Shown here: in pieces, positions 47,540 to 61,139 of the stretch | How positions within the stretch are numbered: position 1 is the first letter of the stretch | Layout of the letters: each line of letters starts with the position of its first letter | NCBI GenBank assembly: GCA_002794735.1 | Contig: NBAZ01000003.1 | Coordinates: 2,170,001-2,234,000, forward strand | DNA from: Pyrrhoderma lamaoense | Taxonomy: Eukaryota; Basidiomycota; Agaricomycetes; Hymenochaetales; Hymenochaetaceae | Direction: 5' to 3' | DNA: 64,000 nt | Made by a program: the position numbers and the translations under genes | Notes under the pieces: model-generated | The model's database searches: none | What the model saw: only the letters and a program-made list of their open reading frames with translations | Told to the model about the DNA's origin: nothing

Positions 47540-47974
47540 ATGTGCAACCTCATCACGTCAGTATCCATTCCCACTCTCGTCACCGTCTGTCCTCTAGCTA
47601 ACCCCTTCACTCTACGTCGTATTCATTATTCAGTGAAGGTACAAAATTCGGTTGTGGAGTACGTCCCATTGCTCGTATTTCCTATTTCTTGCTCTCATCG
47701 TAGTTTATCATAGCACTACATCATAACCCGAAAGCTTTCAAAGATTGACTGCAACTCTCGTCGATGTGTCCACTCCGCAAACCACCGCAAGCCATGCCAC
47801 GACTGCTGCTGTGAAAAGGTCTTTATTTCATTGTATATCCATCTCTCAATTATGTTTACGTTTCCCCAATAGTTTATGGGCCCTGATAGAGAAGAACGTG
47901 TTACTGCAATCGTCGCTGACAAGTACTGCGATCACTGTGCATATTGGTACCAGAACAAGGGTCGCCGGCAGTGA
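47540..47974 (+). CDS. Tiny spliced cysteine-rich, probably zinc-binding protein
   Basis: Four short exons, each too small to stand out alone, join in frame to about 82 residues. They run MCNLIT, then EGTKFGCG, then HYIITRKLSKIDCNSRRCVH and SANHRKPCHDCCCEK, then FMGPDREERVTAIVADKYCD and HCAYWYQNKGRRQ, with TGA at 47972–47974. Introns have GT donors (GTCAGT, GTACGT, GTCTTT) and AG acceptors and are 60–110 bp. The pattern C-x4-C-x9-C-x2-C-C-C, then C-x2-C, with nearby His residues is what a small metal-binding domain needs. I recall similar one-gene-one-knuckle proteins (opening with MC and a GCGH motif) as abundant in mushroom genomes, but I cannot name a characterised family. Function unknown; nucleic acid or protein binding are possibilities. 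Confidence 0.62.
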
Positions 47975-50300
47975 GCTGCTCTGTCCGACTCGCGTCTTGT
48001 ATCTTTGTTCCGTCTCTACTACGTGTCTCATACCCCATGTCTCGTGCACCCTCTCAACCACTGACCTCCAAGCATCCTTCGGTCTTCTTCTCCGATTCGA
48101 CACACACAAAGTTATGCATGGCTTGTGGGTCTCCGGCACACCGCTATAGCTCACCTCATCCCTTGCTACTAATTCCCCTCACACATCGCTTCCAAAACTA
48201 ATTCTGTATCATTACCGTCTGAAACACCTAAATACCTCTGCTCTGCTGGCTAGATGCTCAAGTACACTGTACCCCTACCTCACTTGTTCGCTATCCACAA
48301 TTCTTCACTATCGGTACGAGTTACCCTTGTGCGCTCGTCTGCCTCACCCTCTACATCTTTTACCTTGCATACCGCATAATACTCACCAGACATGCTGTTT
48401 ACTTCGTCGGTTCCGCGACAAACTCATGTTTCACCATCCCGAGGATCGGCTTCTCTCCAGTTCTAATGGGACAATGCTCAAAAATGAAGACCGTAGTCAT
48501 CGGTAATAGGTCATTCATTAAAGAACCCGTAGTCACCATCCGGCCTTCGGTTCTCGGTCCAAGAGTCAAAGGGTTAAAGGACTCTTGGTCCTAACAGCGG
48601 TCCCTGGTTATCTGAAATTTAATCTGAAATATGATTTCCATATATGGAAAGCTCCGATCCCCGGATCTCCGATTTCGTTTAATATTCCTTGTTTTCCTCT
48701 TTACACATCCGACCTCTGTTTCTGCTCTTCATGCATCGGCCATCGTAATATGCATCGCGACCCGCACTCGCTACGTAGGTAGTGTTGCCTCTTTAATTTT
48801 GCGCACGCGCATCCGCTATCGTCCGCTGTCCGTCATCCAACATTGTGATCCCGAACCTGCACGATATCTTTATTTTATCTCAGCAACCGCACTCTGTCAT
48901 ACTATCAATTCTCTCGCACAATCGACTACAGCTTATTCATCAGTTTGCACATCTTCGGATTTTTCACTCTATCCTGGATCTTCTATCTTTACTGTGTTCT
49001 TTTTTGCTGTTGTACCACCACCCGCTTTTTACGACTGTTTGATGATCTCTTTTTCCATTTATCATGTTTCAATCTCTTCTTCAGATTTTTCGCTCGCATC
49101 CTCCATCAGTTTTTGATTTTATTGTGGAGATGGAGTAAAACACCTCAGAAGGTTGACCCCTACCAATTAGGCCTGATTTTCTGTATATGCACTCCCCTTT
49201 CGTCTTTCTTGTTCAATTTTCATTTTACTTTCGTTCTTATTTTTATTGCAGGCCAACACTTTTTATCTTGAGCGCTTCTTTCCTTCGCCACGCTCTTCGT
49301 ACCTTCCTCATTCCTCCGATATACGTCGGGGCTATGAGGTTAGATCGATGGCTTGGACTTCAACGATCAAATCACTGTTGTTCACTCCTCTGAGTTTTTC
49401 CACCCTACTTCCCGCACCTGCACTCAATTTGTATTTCTATAGCAATCTCCATTTCTTCTTCCTTGAATCAAAATTAATTTAATCTCATCTTTTATTACTA
49501 TTCGTCGTTATCTTTTGCTTTCGAGTCAGTTAAACCTTACCCTACTTCTCGTTCGCTTCAACACTCCGCCTCCACAAAACACCTGCTAAAGATCACTTCA
49601 TAATAAAGGAGCAAAAAAGGCTTCCAGACTTTCTAACTCCAATAAGCGTTGTGTCATTGTATACCTGCACCTCATATCATTCGCCATTCGATCTTGCTGC
49701 ATCTTGGTGTCTCGTGTATACCTCCCGATACCTTTCCTGACGACAAGAGTTTACAAGCGTCTTATAACGATTTCCCCACTGCTTCATATACCTACCACTA
49801 AGACATTTTTTATTGCATAACTTCTTTGATCTATATACTTGAAGTTATGAATATTCTACATCTTGCCTCATCAACATTCGTTTCTACCGTTTCTGCTCAG
49901 TATATCTTCATTTGTTGAGCTGAACCGTCTACACAGAATATTAACAACTTCTAATACTCAAAGATCTGTTTTTATATTTCTTGAGCCTAGTTTTTTTTTT
50001 TTTAAATCACCCTGGCCTGCAGGATTATGTATATATATCGGCGTCTTGAAGACTTGATCTAGTTCTATCTTACTCTCTGGAAGAGGGTCCAAGACTGAGA
50101 CTCTATCTTTTTAGATTCATCTATCCCTTTTCATGTTTCTCACTGTGATCTTCCCTTTCATTCATCTTTTTCCCTTTGTTCATTTTATTTCCAGACTCTT
50201 GCTTTTTACCTGCTTCTTCTCCCTTTCTTCTCCCTTTGTGATCGATATCAATTTCTATAATTCGAAAATTAATTAATTCTTTTAATATCTAATATCTAAT
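47975..50300. other. Pyrimidine-rich gene-free stretch
   Basis: About 2.3 kb of strongly C/T-rich plus-strand sequence, especially 48630–50250. The hydrophobic or Ser/Phe-rich open frames here come from TTC/TCT/CTT runs and have no domains, so I do not call them genes. Such long pyrimidine tracts often lie in promoters and 5' leaders of fungal genes, but no matching coding start follows. Confidence 0.5.
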
Positions 50301-53300
50301 CATCTCATAATTTCTAAATATTGATATCTAGTTATCATATCCCAGTATCTTAGCTTTGATAAAGTTTTGTCAATGGATATTCTACGTTATTGAACCATTT
50401 TGCCTTACTCTCTATCATATCTTTAGACCGAGTTGTACCCTCAGTTAAGAAGATACCGAATGCTACCGACTATTCTGATTATCTTAATATCTTAATGACG
50501 AGATATACTGACGTATTATATGAATATATTTATATCACTTCACGTACTATATACAAGTTAAGATTGTATAGTCACTGACTATGACAATGCTTCGCACAAA
50601 GATAGAATAAGATAGATAAAAGCTCTCCATAGAGAGATAAATAACGACATGGCGAACGGTCGGTCAAGTCAGTAACGTAAACATCTTAAAAGCCTAGAAG
50701 CCTCTATTCTTACTGTTCTAGTTCACCTTGGAACTTTAGTTACTTCTATTTAAGCCTTTTCACGCAGGTTGGGATGTTCGGAGAGTATCATCTTACGTTA
50801 GTGAGTTCGTGAATTATTTGAATTTCATAATCACTCTAAAATAGTTTTCCAAACTCAGCGGGGCCACCATGTGCTACATTTACTTTCTTACCCAGAGCTA
50901 CCCCTCCCTAGATGATATACCCCGCGCACATCTTTACTAAGTACTGGTGATGATCGGAGTAGATTGTAGCAGATAATAAACTCGATGATAGAAATAGTAA
51001 TTGCGGAAATTTGGGAGTAATAATTGGGATAGTGTTTCGAACTATTTTTAATAAGAATACGACTGAAGGGGGAAATAAACTTTCGGTTTTCGACTTATTG
51101 AGACTTTTAAGTTCCTTTTACTTTTTTTTTGGACGAAAAAAAACACCTTCGGGTGTTAGATACCGTGTCCTCGTATTACGACATTATTAAGAATATCTCA
51201 ATATTAGATGTTTTGTTCTATATGACGACAGATAGTATCGTTTGTTTATGAGAACGAGGATGGGTTATGAAAAGGAAGAAGGAAAAATTCAATCGAGAAG
51301 TGCAAACAATGCAACCCTTTCAATTTTTCAAACTCAGCGCTCTTCGAAATGAGGGTGTGAGTTACATACATGTACAAAAGTGTAGCTTCATACTAATTGA
51401 CACGGAATTAACAGCAACCAGCAAGCTTCGCATAAAGTTACTTAAGTGATTTAAGAGCTATGAGATCATATAGAAGGATAAAGAGGATAGATAAGTAGAA
51501 GTTAAGGTCTAAAAACGTAATAGTAGTACTCTCGCTAGCAATGGCTGGTGGAATTTTTCCGTATTAGCAGTGTGAGAAGGCATAGAAGTTATAGGATAAG
51601 AAAGCACTAGTTAGCTGTGGGAAGGAATGAGTGCGTGAAGGGGGCGAGGGACAAGGGAGCGAAGGAGGAGATAGAAACGAGAAAGCATAACGCGAGAGTG
51701 TGTTCGTAAGATTATGCGGGGGTCAGGAAGAAAGGAAGTGGAAGAATTGGCTCTGGAGAAAGAAGGAGGAACAGCCGGCAGCCCCATCTGGATCCTAACT
51801 ACTATTACGGTTGCTGCCAAAGCCAGTGCTTATTCTACATGTTATTTGCTCGCTTCTACCCACTCATGTGAGCTCTGTCATCATGTGTTTAATCCAACTC
51901 AAAATGCAGCGAATGAATTGAAAGAGGATGATTAGAGTAGTTCGGTTATTTTGCCTTGAGATTCGATCCACGCGGTCGCGCGGATTTAGAACTAGAACTC
52001 CCCTTGAACTCTAAAAGAACTTGAAAGAAGTCATCACTGCCGATGCGAGTCGACAAGACTCACTACATGTAAGGGCAAAACGAACCGATGTTTTTCTCTT
52101 TGGTTTGTGTTTGTTTGTTTAGTTCCTTACTAGGTGTATTTAAAATACTCTAGTATGTGTAAGCTGTGTGCTCATGCCAAGTCCGAATACAAAGTAGCAT
52201 TACTGGCATCCATTCGAAATTCAGGGACATTTAGAAGTATAGACGTAGCACACCCGTTTGAGTTCTTCAAATTCCGTTCGTTAAAGGGGCAGCATATACA
52301 AGTAACTCTTTCGTGTTGGAACTGAACAGAGACGAAACATACAGTGACATAGAGACAATAAAAATAAAGACATAGATTTATACGTATATCAACACGCATG
52401 TATCGCACACAAACATGGCATTTTTGACATATGTTTGACCCCTGATGGAAAACATTAATATAACTATCAAGTCTATTGTTTACCGGCGGGTATACGTTTT
52501 GATATGTAAGATGTAAATATAATATGACTCGAGCTCGGATACAGGCTGTATTCCTCCGCAGTAAAAGCAAAATATATGGGTATCGTTTATAAATATAAGG
52601 AGAAAGAAATTCGATTAAAAAAATCCCTGGCCTGACTTGTGGTCGCAGCATAGTTCGGACCCTCCACGCGGTGACCACGTTACCAGCTAGAATATCAAAT
52701 ACAGATCAGAATTAAGATTCTCGGGTGCATAACTATACATATACAAAGGCGCTTTTCACACATCGAAAATTTCACTCATGATGTGAGGGAACGTTCGTTT
52801 TTTCTCTTTCTTAGACCAGAGACCAGAAGTCACATCTAATAAAGACAGAATACACACGCCCTTCTGATATCATATTTTTTTTTTCCTTGTCGCTAAGAAA
52901 ATGGACTTTATATTTCAGCTACCGAAGGATTCATTAAAAGTCTTGCCCATTTGCATATGCAAACCATAAATCGTAATGCGAAAGTGCTGGATTTGAATAC
53001 ATACGACCGTACAGCCATGCATAACAAATTAGGACACAGGTTTTTTTGATGAGCATACGACATATACTACTTGAAAATGATGATTTTAACGTACGTAAAT
53101 ATACATGTACACAACATCGTCGATGATGATGGAAGATGGAGGTCACCGAAGCCACATATATAAATTTACCCACGGCCCCCCTCCGGGTCCACTGAAACGG
53201 TTATTCTCGCATCACAGACGCCTTCTTTTTCATGATCATAAGCATCTACATATGTAAAAACAAGCTGTTATATTTACACTTCTACATGTGTAACATATAC

Positions 53301-56300
53301 TAAATCATGATGAGAGAAAAAAAGGCCTCTTCTTTCTTTAATTTCCCTTCTATCCCAATTTACCTTCCTTAACTTTGATCTCCTCGAAACACGGAAGGTG
53401 TCTTAGCACAGGTCTCTGATCACCATTAAGGGAGCAAAGAGACAAAATAAGAAAAGTAAAATAAGAAGGACCAAGAGGAGAACCAAAACCGTACGAAGGA
53501 ACACCTTAAAATATCAAGTCCAGACTCTAAGGTACTTTGATGCAGGCTTTGGCAGATGTACATGTACATGTTCTCTGTCCATCATGCATTCTTCTAGTAG
53601 CCAGCTAGTAATCGGGACGGGTACGTTCATCAACTCGCATCTATCGAAAGGAGTGCCAGCGATGTAAGAAAGCGGTACCCGCTAATGTAGGACGCGATCT
53701 CACAAGTTAGCGCTATACGCAAGCGAAAATGAAAGTGAATGTAGACAAAGACCAAGCCCCAAAAAAGACCAGGTCGGGACAAACGGAGATCAGGGCCTGA
53801 GATCCAGAGCTACTCCGGTCTTATTTATTTTATTTATTTTTCTTATGCCGTTTTCCCTGTCTCACCTGGGGGTTGAGCTTTTTGAAGTCCGCTCGCTCAC
53901 TTTATTTCCTTCCATTCCTTGTTTTATTCACTTATGAGTGAGAAAAAGCTTGAGTGAAAGGTAAACTAGGTCTGAGAAGAGCCTCCGAAGTAAATGAAAA
54001 AGATTTTCTTCAATGTCGTCGGACGAAGTGACAATTTCCGTTATGGTGCATGTACATCAGAATTACGAGGGCATATACCGGCTATATGCGTATACATCTT
54101 ACCAGTAAATTTGATTGACAAGTATGATATACTTCCATTAGCTACTGCTGCTAGATGGATAGCTCAGAAAGCCGAGAATAGAGATCTGTTGATGATATAT
54201 GACCATGGGGTTCGGAATCGGCACGAGGTTGCACATAGCGCGGGAATGCTGTCTTTTGAGAGAAATTAAAGTGTTATGTTACATATTCGAAGCGACTGAC
54301 ACGCTTCAATCTGATGCAAAACAAGAAAAATATGTGGGGTGAAGGAAGTATCATCTGTACGTACGGCCACTTGCTTCGAAGCAATAGATAAGCCATACAG
54401 CGGGGTCATTACAAAAAAACCTCTGTTTTCATGTATTGTGAATTCGAAGAAAAGAGTCAACGTATGACGAACTGACTTTGAAGTAAAATACGTCAAGCTT
54501 CGATTATGGTTGCGTTGAAACCTAAATCTATAAATCTTGGCTATATAGCATGACTTTCTTTTTCCAATGCAAATCCCAGTAATGTGAGAGTGCACAAATG
54601 GTATCGAGGTTTCGTAATGGGATAGCCGGGAGCCACATTAAGGCAGTAGATCGTCTTATATCCGTTACAGTCATTAATATGAAACATTGCCTCTCCTTGC
54701 AAGTACAACGTCATTCCGAATGAATATAAATTATTTGAATCAAAGCGCAACCTGGGCGGTACACGTGCCTTACGGGAACAGTCTCGGATGAGTCAAAGTT
54801 TCGTTTAATATCTTTATGCACATAACTTCGGTGGCTGACCGAAGCTTTGACTCTAGGCCCTCGGTAAAGTGACAGGCTGAAGTTTGGAGGACTGATCAAT
54901 GCCAGGTAGTGATATACACTGATACCTGGTACCGAGGTAGAGCCAAAATGAGGAGCACACCTGCACAATCTTAGGTTTCGAGGTCCTTTCGATAATACTT
55001 CCTCTTATTTGTTCTATATCTTCCAGGCCGCGAGGCAGGTGGCGTAGCCAAGCGCCTGGTCTCTGAGAGAAATCAGTCCAACAAACATCTGGCGTTGAAA
55101 TACAGTTCTTGTATTTTCGTCTTTCTCGGTCCGTAATCTTGACGAAAAGGTATCGATATGAAGGAGATAGTATTAGTAAGTCTAAATATTTGGTTCAGAA
55201 GGTTCAGTTCACTGAAACGGTTCTCAAATATGAGACTTGCTCGATTTAGACAAAATAGGAAAGTGTATCAGCTAGCCGTAGTCTATATGGGAGACACTGG
55301 GGAAAGTATGCTGGTAAACAGGGACATTGGGGAGGGTGGGTTGTGTAGTTATGCAATAGTGTCAACAAAAACCATTTTAGTAAAGCCACCGCGCCTCAGA
55401 AGAGAAGCCGCCGGCGCCATCACTTTAAGGGCAGAACTTTCTTCACCTTCGACTGATTATTTCAGACTTTCGAAATACGTCTGTTCCTTACGAATACTTC
55501 TAGGCTATCTTCGCTGCAGTGGATTGTCCATTTTTGAACTTGGAATCCCATGTTATCTCTTCCAACTCCGACTCTTAACTCCTAGAGGATCGTCCTGCAA
55601 GTTCCTTTCCTCATCCAAAAAGCTTCTTCGCTTAATTCTCAGATTTTTCTCCTCACCGTTGGTTGTATAGAATGCTATTCATTGTTCTTGATTGGAAGTA
55701 AAAAGGTCTAAGTAACTTTACAGCCTATTTCGTGGAAACACTGTCATTGCTTACACTTCTTTCGTCTTCTTCTTCCGCATTTGCTCACCAACGTATAGCG
55801 GAGTGCGATTCTGTCCGCGTACTCCGTATGCCCTGCTTAATCCGGTTGACGAAGCGAAAATCTTATTAGACCAACGACGTCATACCGTGAGTGAAAAGCA
55901 TCGGTAGGATCGGACGACTGAAAATACTAGCGAAATATGAGTGTAAATACGTCGATATTGTTTCTGCTAGGCTCCGGAGTAATTATGCTTGCGTCATGAA
56001 GCATAGAATTCTAATGCATCATAGAGGATTTTGTACACTAATTAGTTCCTGGTTGATGAGTCCTTTGTTAGGAGGCACACCGGGATGTTCAGGGTCGGAC
56101 TTTGATTAGCAGAAACCTCCCGCGTGTCCTATATCAATCTGATCTGCACGAGGTCGGATTAATCCGATCCAATTCTCCTTACCCAGCAGGGCGACGAATA
56201 GTAGACAGGGGTTTTTCAGGCCCGTCAGTTGGACAAACATAGTATCTTGATATAAAGGCATGATAAAGCACATGTTTAATGTCTTCGTCACTTATCATAG

Positions 56301-58202
56301 TTCCAGAAAACACATGTGAGTAGTTCGTCTCTTGCTAACCAGTAATTTCACCAATAGGATAGATTCTTCATCTGAGTTGGTTTGTAAAGAAAGCCCGCCA
56401 ATCTGGTAGATTAAAGATCGAGAAAGTAGTCAAACCAGTTTGAAAACCCCAATAAGGAATACTACTTAGATACGGATATCGAGGCTTTGAATTAGACCAA
56501 TGAATTAGATACACCCGTAGTCTTTCGCAAAATACCGCGAGGCTGAGGAAGTTCAGTTGAGAGTGGATAAATACTTATCCACCCGGTCCGAGGACTAATG
56601 ACTACGGATGAACTGAAGATGGTGTGCATCATGTCTCGAATTTCTATATTATGCTTTCTATACGCATCATACATCCCCGCCGGATATTCGCGCAAAAGAG
56701 GCTCAGAGCTAAGGACTATGAAGAGATACCGAATACGCGCTATCATACTCTTGCTTAGTTGGACCTACAAAATCTTGGGTTAAGATCCGAGAAAACAGTG
56801 CATGCTAGAAGGAGAATACGCACGCTTCTACTCCCAAGCAGATGTAAAGGAACATTCTTTAAAACTACTTTCAAGGATGACAAGCACGCAACAATTAATT
56901 GTGACCGACCAGGTGGATAAACACGCAGTCCATCTTGTCAAGGAGAATGTAGTATTTTGTGTAGTAAGCGTCGGCTGTAGAGCCAGCGTACGAAGATCAC
57001 GTCTTTTCTCCGCTTATCCCGTCATGGGGAAGAAAATAAGCAAGATAAGAGGCAAAATATGTGATCACAGTGTATACTGACTAGTACTGCCTCGAGTTGA
57101 GAAAGGCAGGTACATTCCTTAATACGTATCGCCATCGACATCCCGTCGGATAATAGGATGGCCTCAATAAGACGTATTATACTTGACCCACTTAGCACTA
57201 TCTATTAGGTTTCCTAAGACTACAGCGTACTTACTGGAGAGAGAATGCACATGCCTTTTCATACATCTTGTAATCGATATCTTGTGAATAGAAGCTCAAG
57301 TCGGTTTTCTGAAAGTTCAACTCGGAGTTTTTCTGAACAGAGATACCCCGGAAAACGTGTCCTTGCGGGGTAAGGAAAGGCCATTGATAATACATGACAT
57401 CTGAAATGACGGGCTTGAGGTCAAAGCGATCATAAACGAAGTGTAGATTGGGCATTAATGATCGATTTGATGTGAACAAAAGGCTCATGAAAATGTGAGG
57501 CGTACCTCCTAGTCTCACGTTCACCCCTTACGGCCCGTCTTCCGTGAGAATAATAGTAAAAAAAACTAGATTTACTTGTTCGAAGTATTTCAACAGAGAT
57601 CTTGACCATAAACCAAGTGCGTCATAATCAACAGTCTGAGAAGCCTTTCATTGTCCTACAATCTCCGTGTGATTGACTCTTATTGTAACTCCGTCTACTT
57701 TCTCCCTGAAACGAGGTTTAGTACATAAACTTGTCTTTTGAACGGCCAGAAACCTTATCATATCGAAATCAGTTACATTGTAGCGCTCGCTCCATCCGGG
57801 CAGAAAGCGCTCGAAGTCGACTTGTCTAGCTTTAACTTTCACACCAATGAGACAAGCAAGCTTGTAGGGTTGAGTTTTAGGGAATATAGTGTTTCTTTCA
57901 TCATATCTGATAAGTTCAAAACTTAAGAAATCCCAAGTTATATAATCTTAATATACTTCTCGTGGGAACGATTTTTTCGCCAATTAATCTCCCGCCTAGA
58001 ACTCCGAAAGGAGTCCTTAGTGTTATACAAAATATATAATTTGACTACAAGAGAAATTTGACTAACAACTAAAGTACAAAAATTACAGCCCTTTGAATAA
58101 CCCCTAAAGAAAATATAGCTTAACTACAGACCAGTTGATTCCATCACTGCCATTAACCGTCATTACTACAGACCAAAACTGCCTTATTTAAGATGGCGGA
58201 CT
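50301..58202. other. 7.9-kb gene-free interval
   Basis: No protein-family similarity, convincing exon chain, tRNA, rRNA or transposon terminus recognised. The longest frames (52172–52678 minus; 55158–55670 plus, 170 codons) have irregular composition and no motif. Several ACATGTACATGT-like alternating motifs occur (for example near 53562). It might hold decayed mobile DNA or non-coding transcripts; I cannot show either. Confidence 0.5.
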
Positions 58203-59891
<1,689 letters not shown>

Positions 59892-59966
59892 AGTTTTAAT
59901 GAAATGAAAGAAAAGGAACCCTGGTCAGACTCAGTTGTCTTGTTCGTCAATCTAGAAATCTGAAGG

Positions 59967-59975
59967 CCTTTTATA
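59967..59975 (-). promoter_or_regulatory. TATA box of the peroxidase gene
   Basis: TATAAAAGG on the minus strand, 76–84 bp before the start codon. A CCAAT (minus strand, about 60104–60108) lies some 130 bp further upstream. Both are typical of strongly regulated fungal peroxidase genes. I did not find a metal response element that I would defend. Confidence 0.55.
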
Positions 59976-61139
59976 CTCCAGGGCCGTAGGATTTTTAAAT
60001 TATTCAATATATGCATCATACTAAACGGAAGCAGAATTAAATGGCAACCAAAAAGGGGGTTGTTGTACAAGATTCTATTGAACCAACCAGTCATAAGCTG
60101 GACATTGGCCGTCAATTAAGGTAAAAAAATTTCAAAAGAAAAGCATTGTCTGTTTCACGTTACTTTCAAAGCTTCTTAACCAATCAAATTACATCTGTTT
60201 CGGTTGTCGAGAAAGGCTTGGCAGTTCTTCGGGAGTCGAAGGATCCGGAGGCAAAAGGAGTGTTAAAGAACTTTTAATGGAAACCTCGAGCGACGGTGCA
60301 TGTACTTTGGATAAGATTTCTGGAATCTTTTCGACTCAACGCGAGAGATTCCCATGTCTCCGGTATGAGAGAGAATTTGTGTCGCTTCCGTACCTAGAGC
60401 CTTTGAAAACGCTTTACAAGGGAAACTTTTCAGCGCAGAATTACTTGAGATGGAGAAGATCCAGAGTATAGGAGTGGGAGAACAACCTGATTCGTGGGTA
60501 TAGCCATGTTTTAAATAGAAAAAATATGTTGTGTTAGTACATGAACAATGGGTATAGTGTAGCTGAGGGCCCAGAACAGAGGTATAAGTCAGTAATCCAT
60601 GGAGAGCACACTCCGAACTTTTAAGATGGTGAGACACCCCTAGCCTAGATTTGAATTAATTGAAAACCTTGCTTTTATCTTTCAGTGACAAGTCAGCCTT
60701 TATTAGGCACAGAACAGCTCGTAGACGTCTACTTCACTGATAGCCTCCGTTGCGAAGCCGTCAAAAAGGAAGATTTTCTCTCAAGTTTAAGGAACGCAAG
60801 ACAAGTATTAGATCTTACGCAAGAACATAGCTGAATGGAAATCATCTCTCTTTAAAGACTAGTGTATCAGTCTCAAGTGGAAACATCCGATTTCGGAGGT
60901 TTTTATGTTTGAGTGCTTATGCTTATCGCATAACTTTTTTCTGGTCTTCTGGGACGAGATCCCCTAGTTGGTAAGAACAACTGAACCAATACATCCACCT
61001 CAAGTTAATCAAAAAAGAAAAATAAAGAGCTAAATCCACATCGAATACAAAGAAAACGACATAATCCTCCATGGGTCCAGTCCAGTGAGCTAGCTACACC
61101 CAGTGCTTGTCTTGCCTGGCCAGACGCCAAAGAAATCAA
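59976..61139. other. Peroxidase upstream region and Tudor-SN 3' spacer
   Basis: About 1.2 kb between tandem minus-strand genes. It should contain the peroxidase promoter and the 3' untranslated region of the Tudor-SN gene. The minus frame at 60263–60637 has no domain or introns linking it to anything, and I do not call it. Confidence 0.5.

Noticed and set aside
48631..49271. Overlapping hydrophobic plus-strand frames suggestive of membrane proteins
   Set aside because: The hydrophobicity comes from TTC/TTT/CTT tracts. Several overlapping frames look the same, and no start context or domain supports one.
52172..52678. 168-codon minus-strand frame
   Set aside because: Irregular composition, no motif, no introns at usual spacing; likely chance.
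55020..55070. tRNA-like stretch (GGTGGCGTAGCCAAGC)
   Set aside because: Resembles the 5' half of some tRNAs, but I could not find a matching acceptor stem or a T-arm with GTTCGA at the right distance.
55158..55670. 170-codon plus-strand frame
   Set aside because: The longest frame in the gene desert, but with no recognisable motif or exon neighbours. Length alone is not enough.
60263..60637. 124-codon minus-strand frame upstream of the peroxidase
   Set aside because: No signal peptide, domain or splice link to the peroxidase, whose own start with signal peptide and TATA box is clear.
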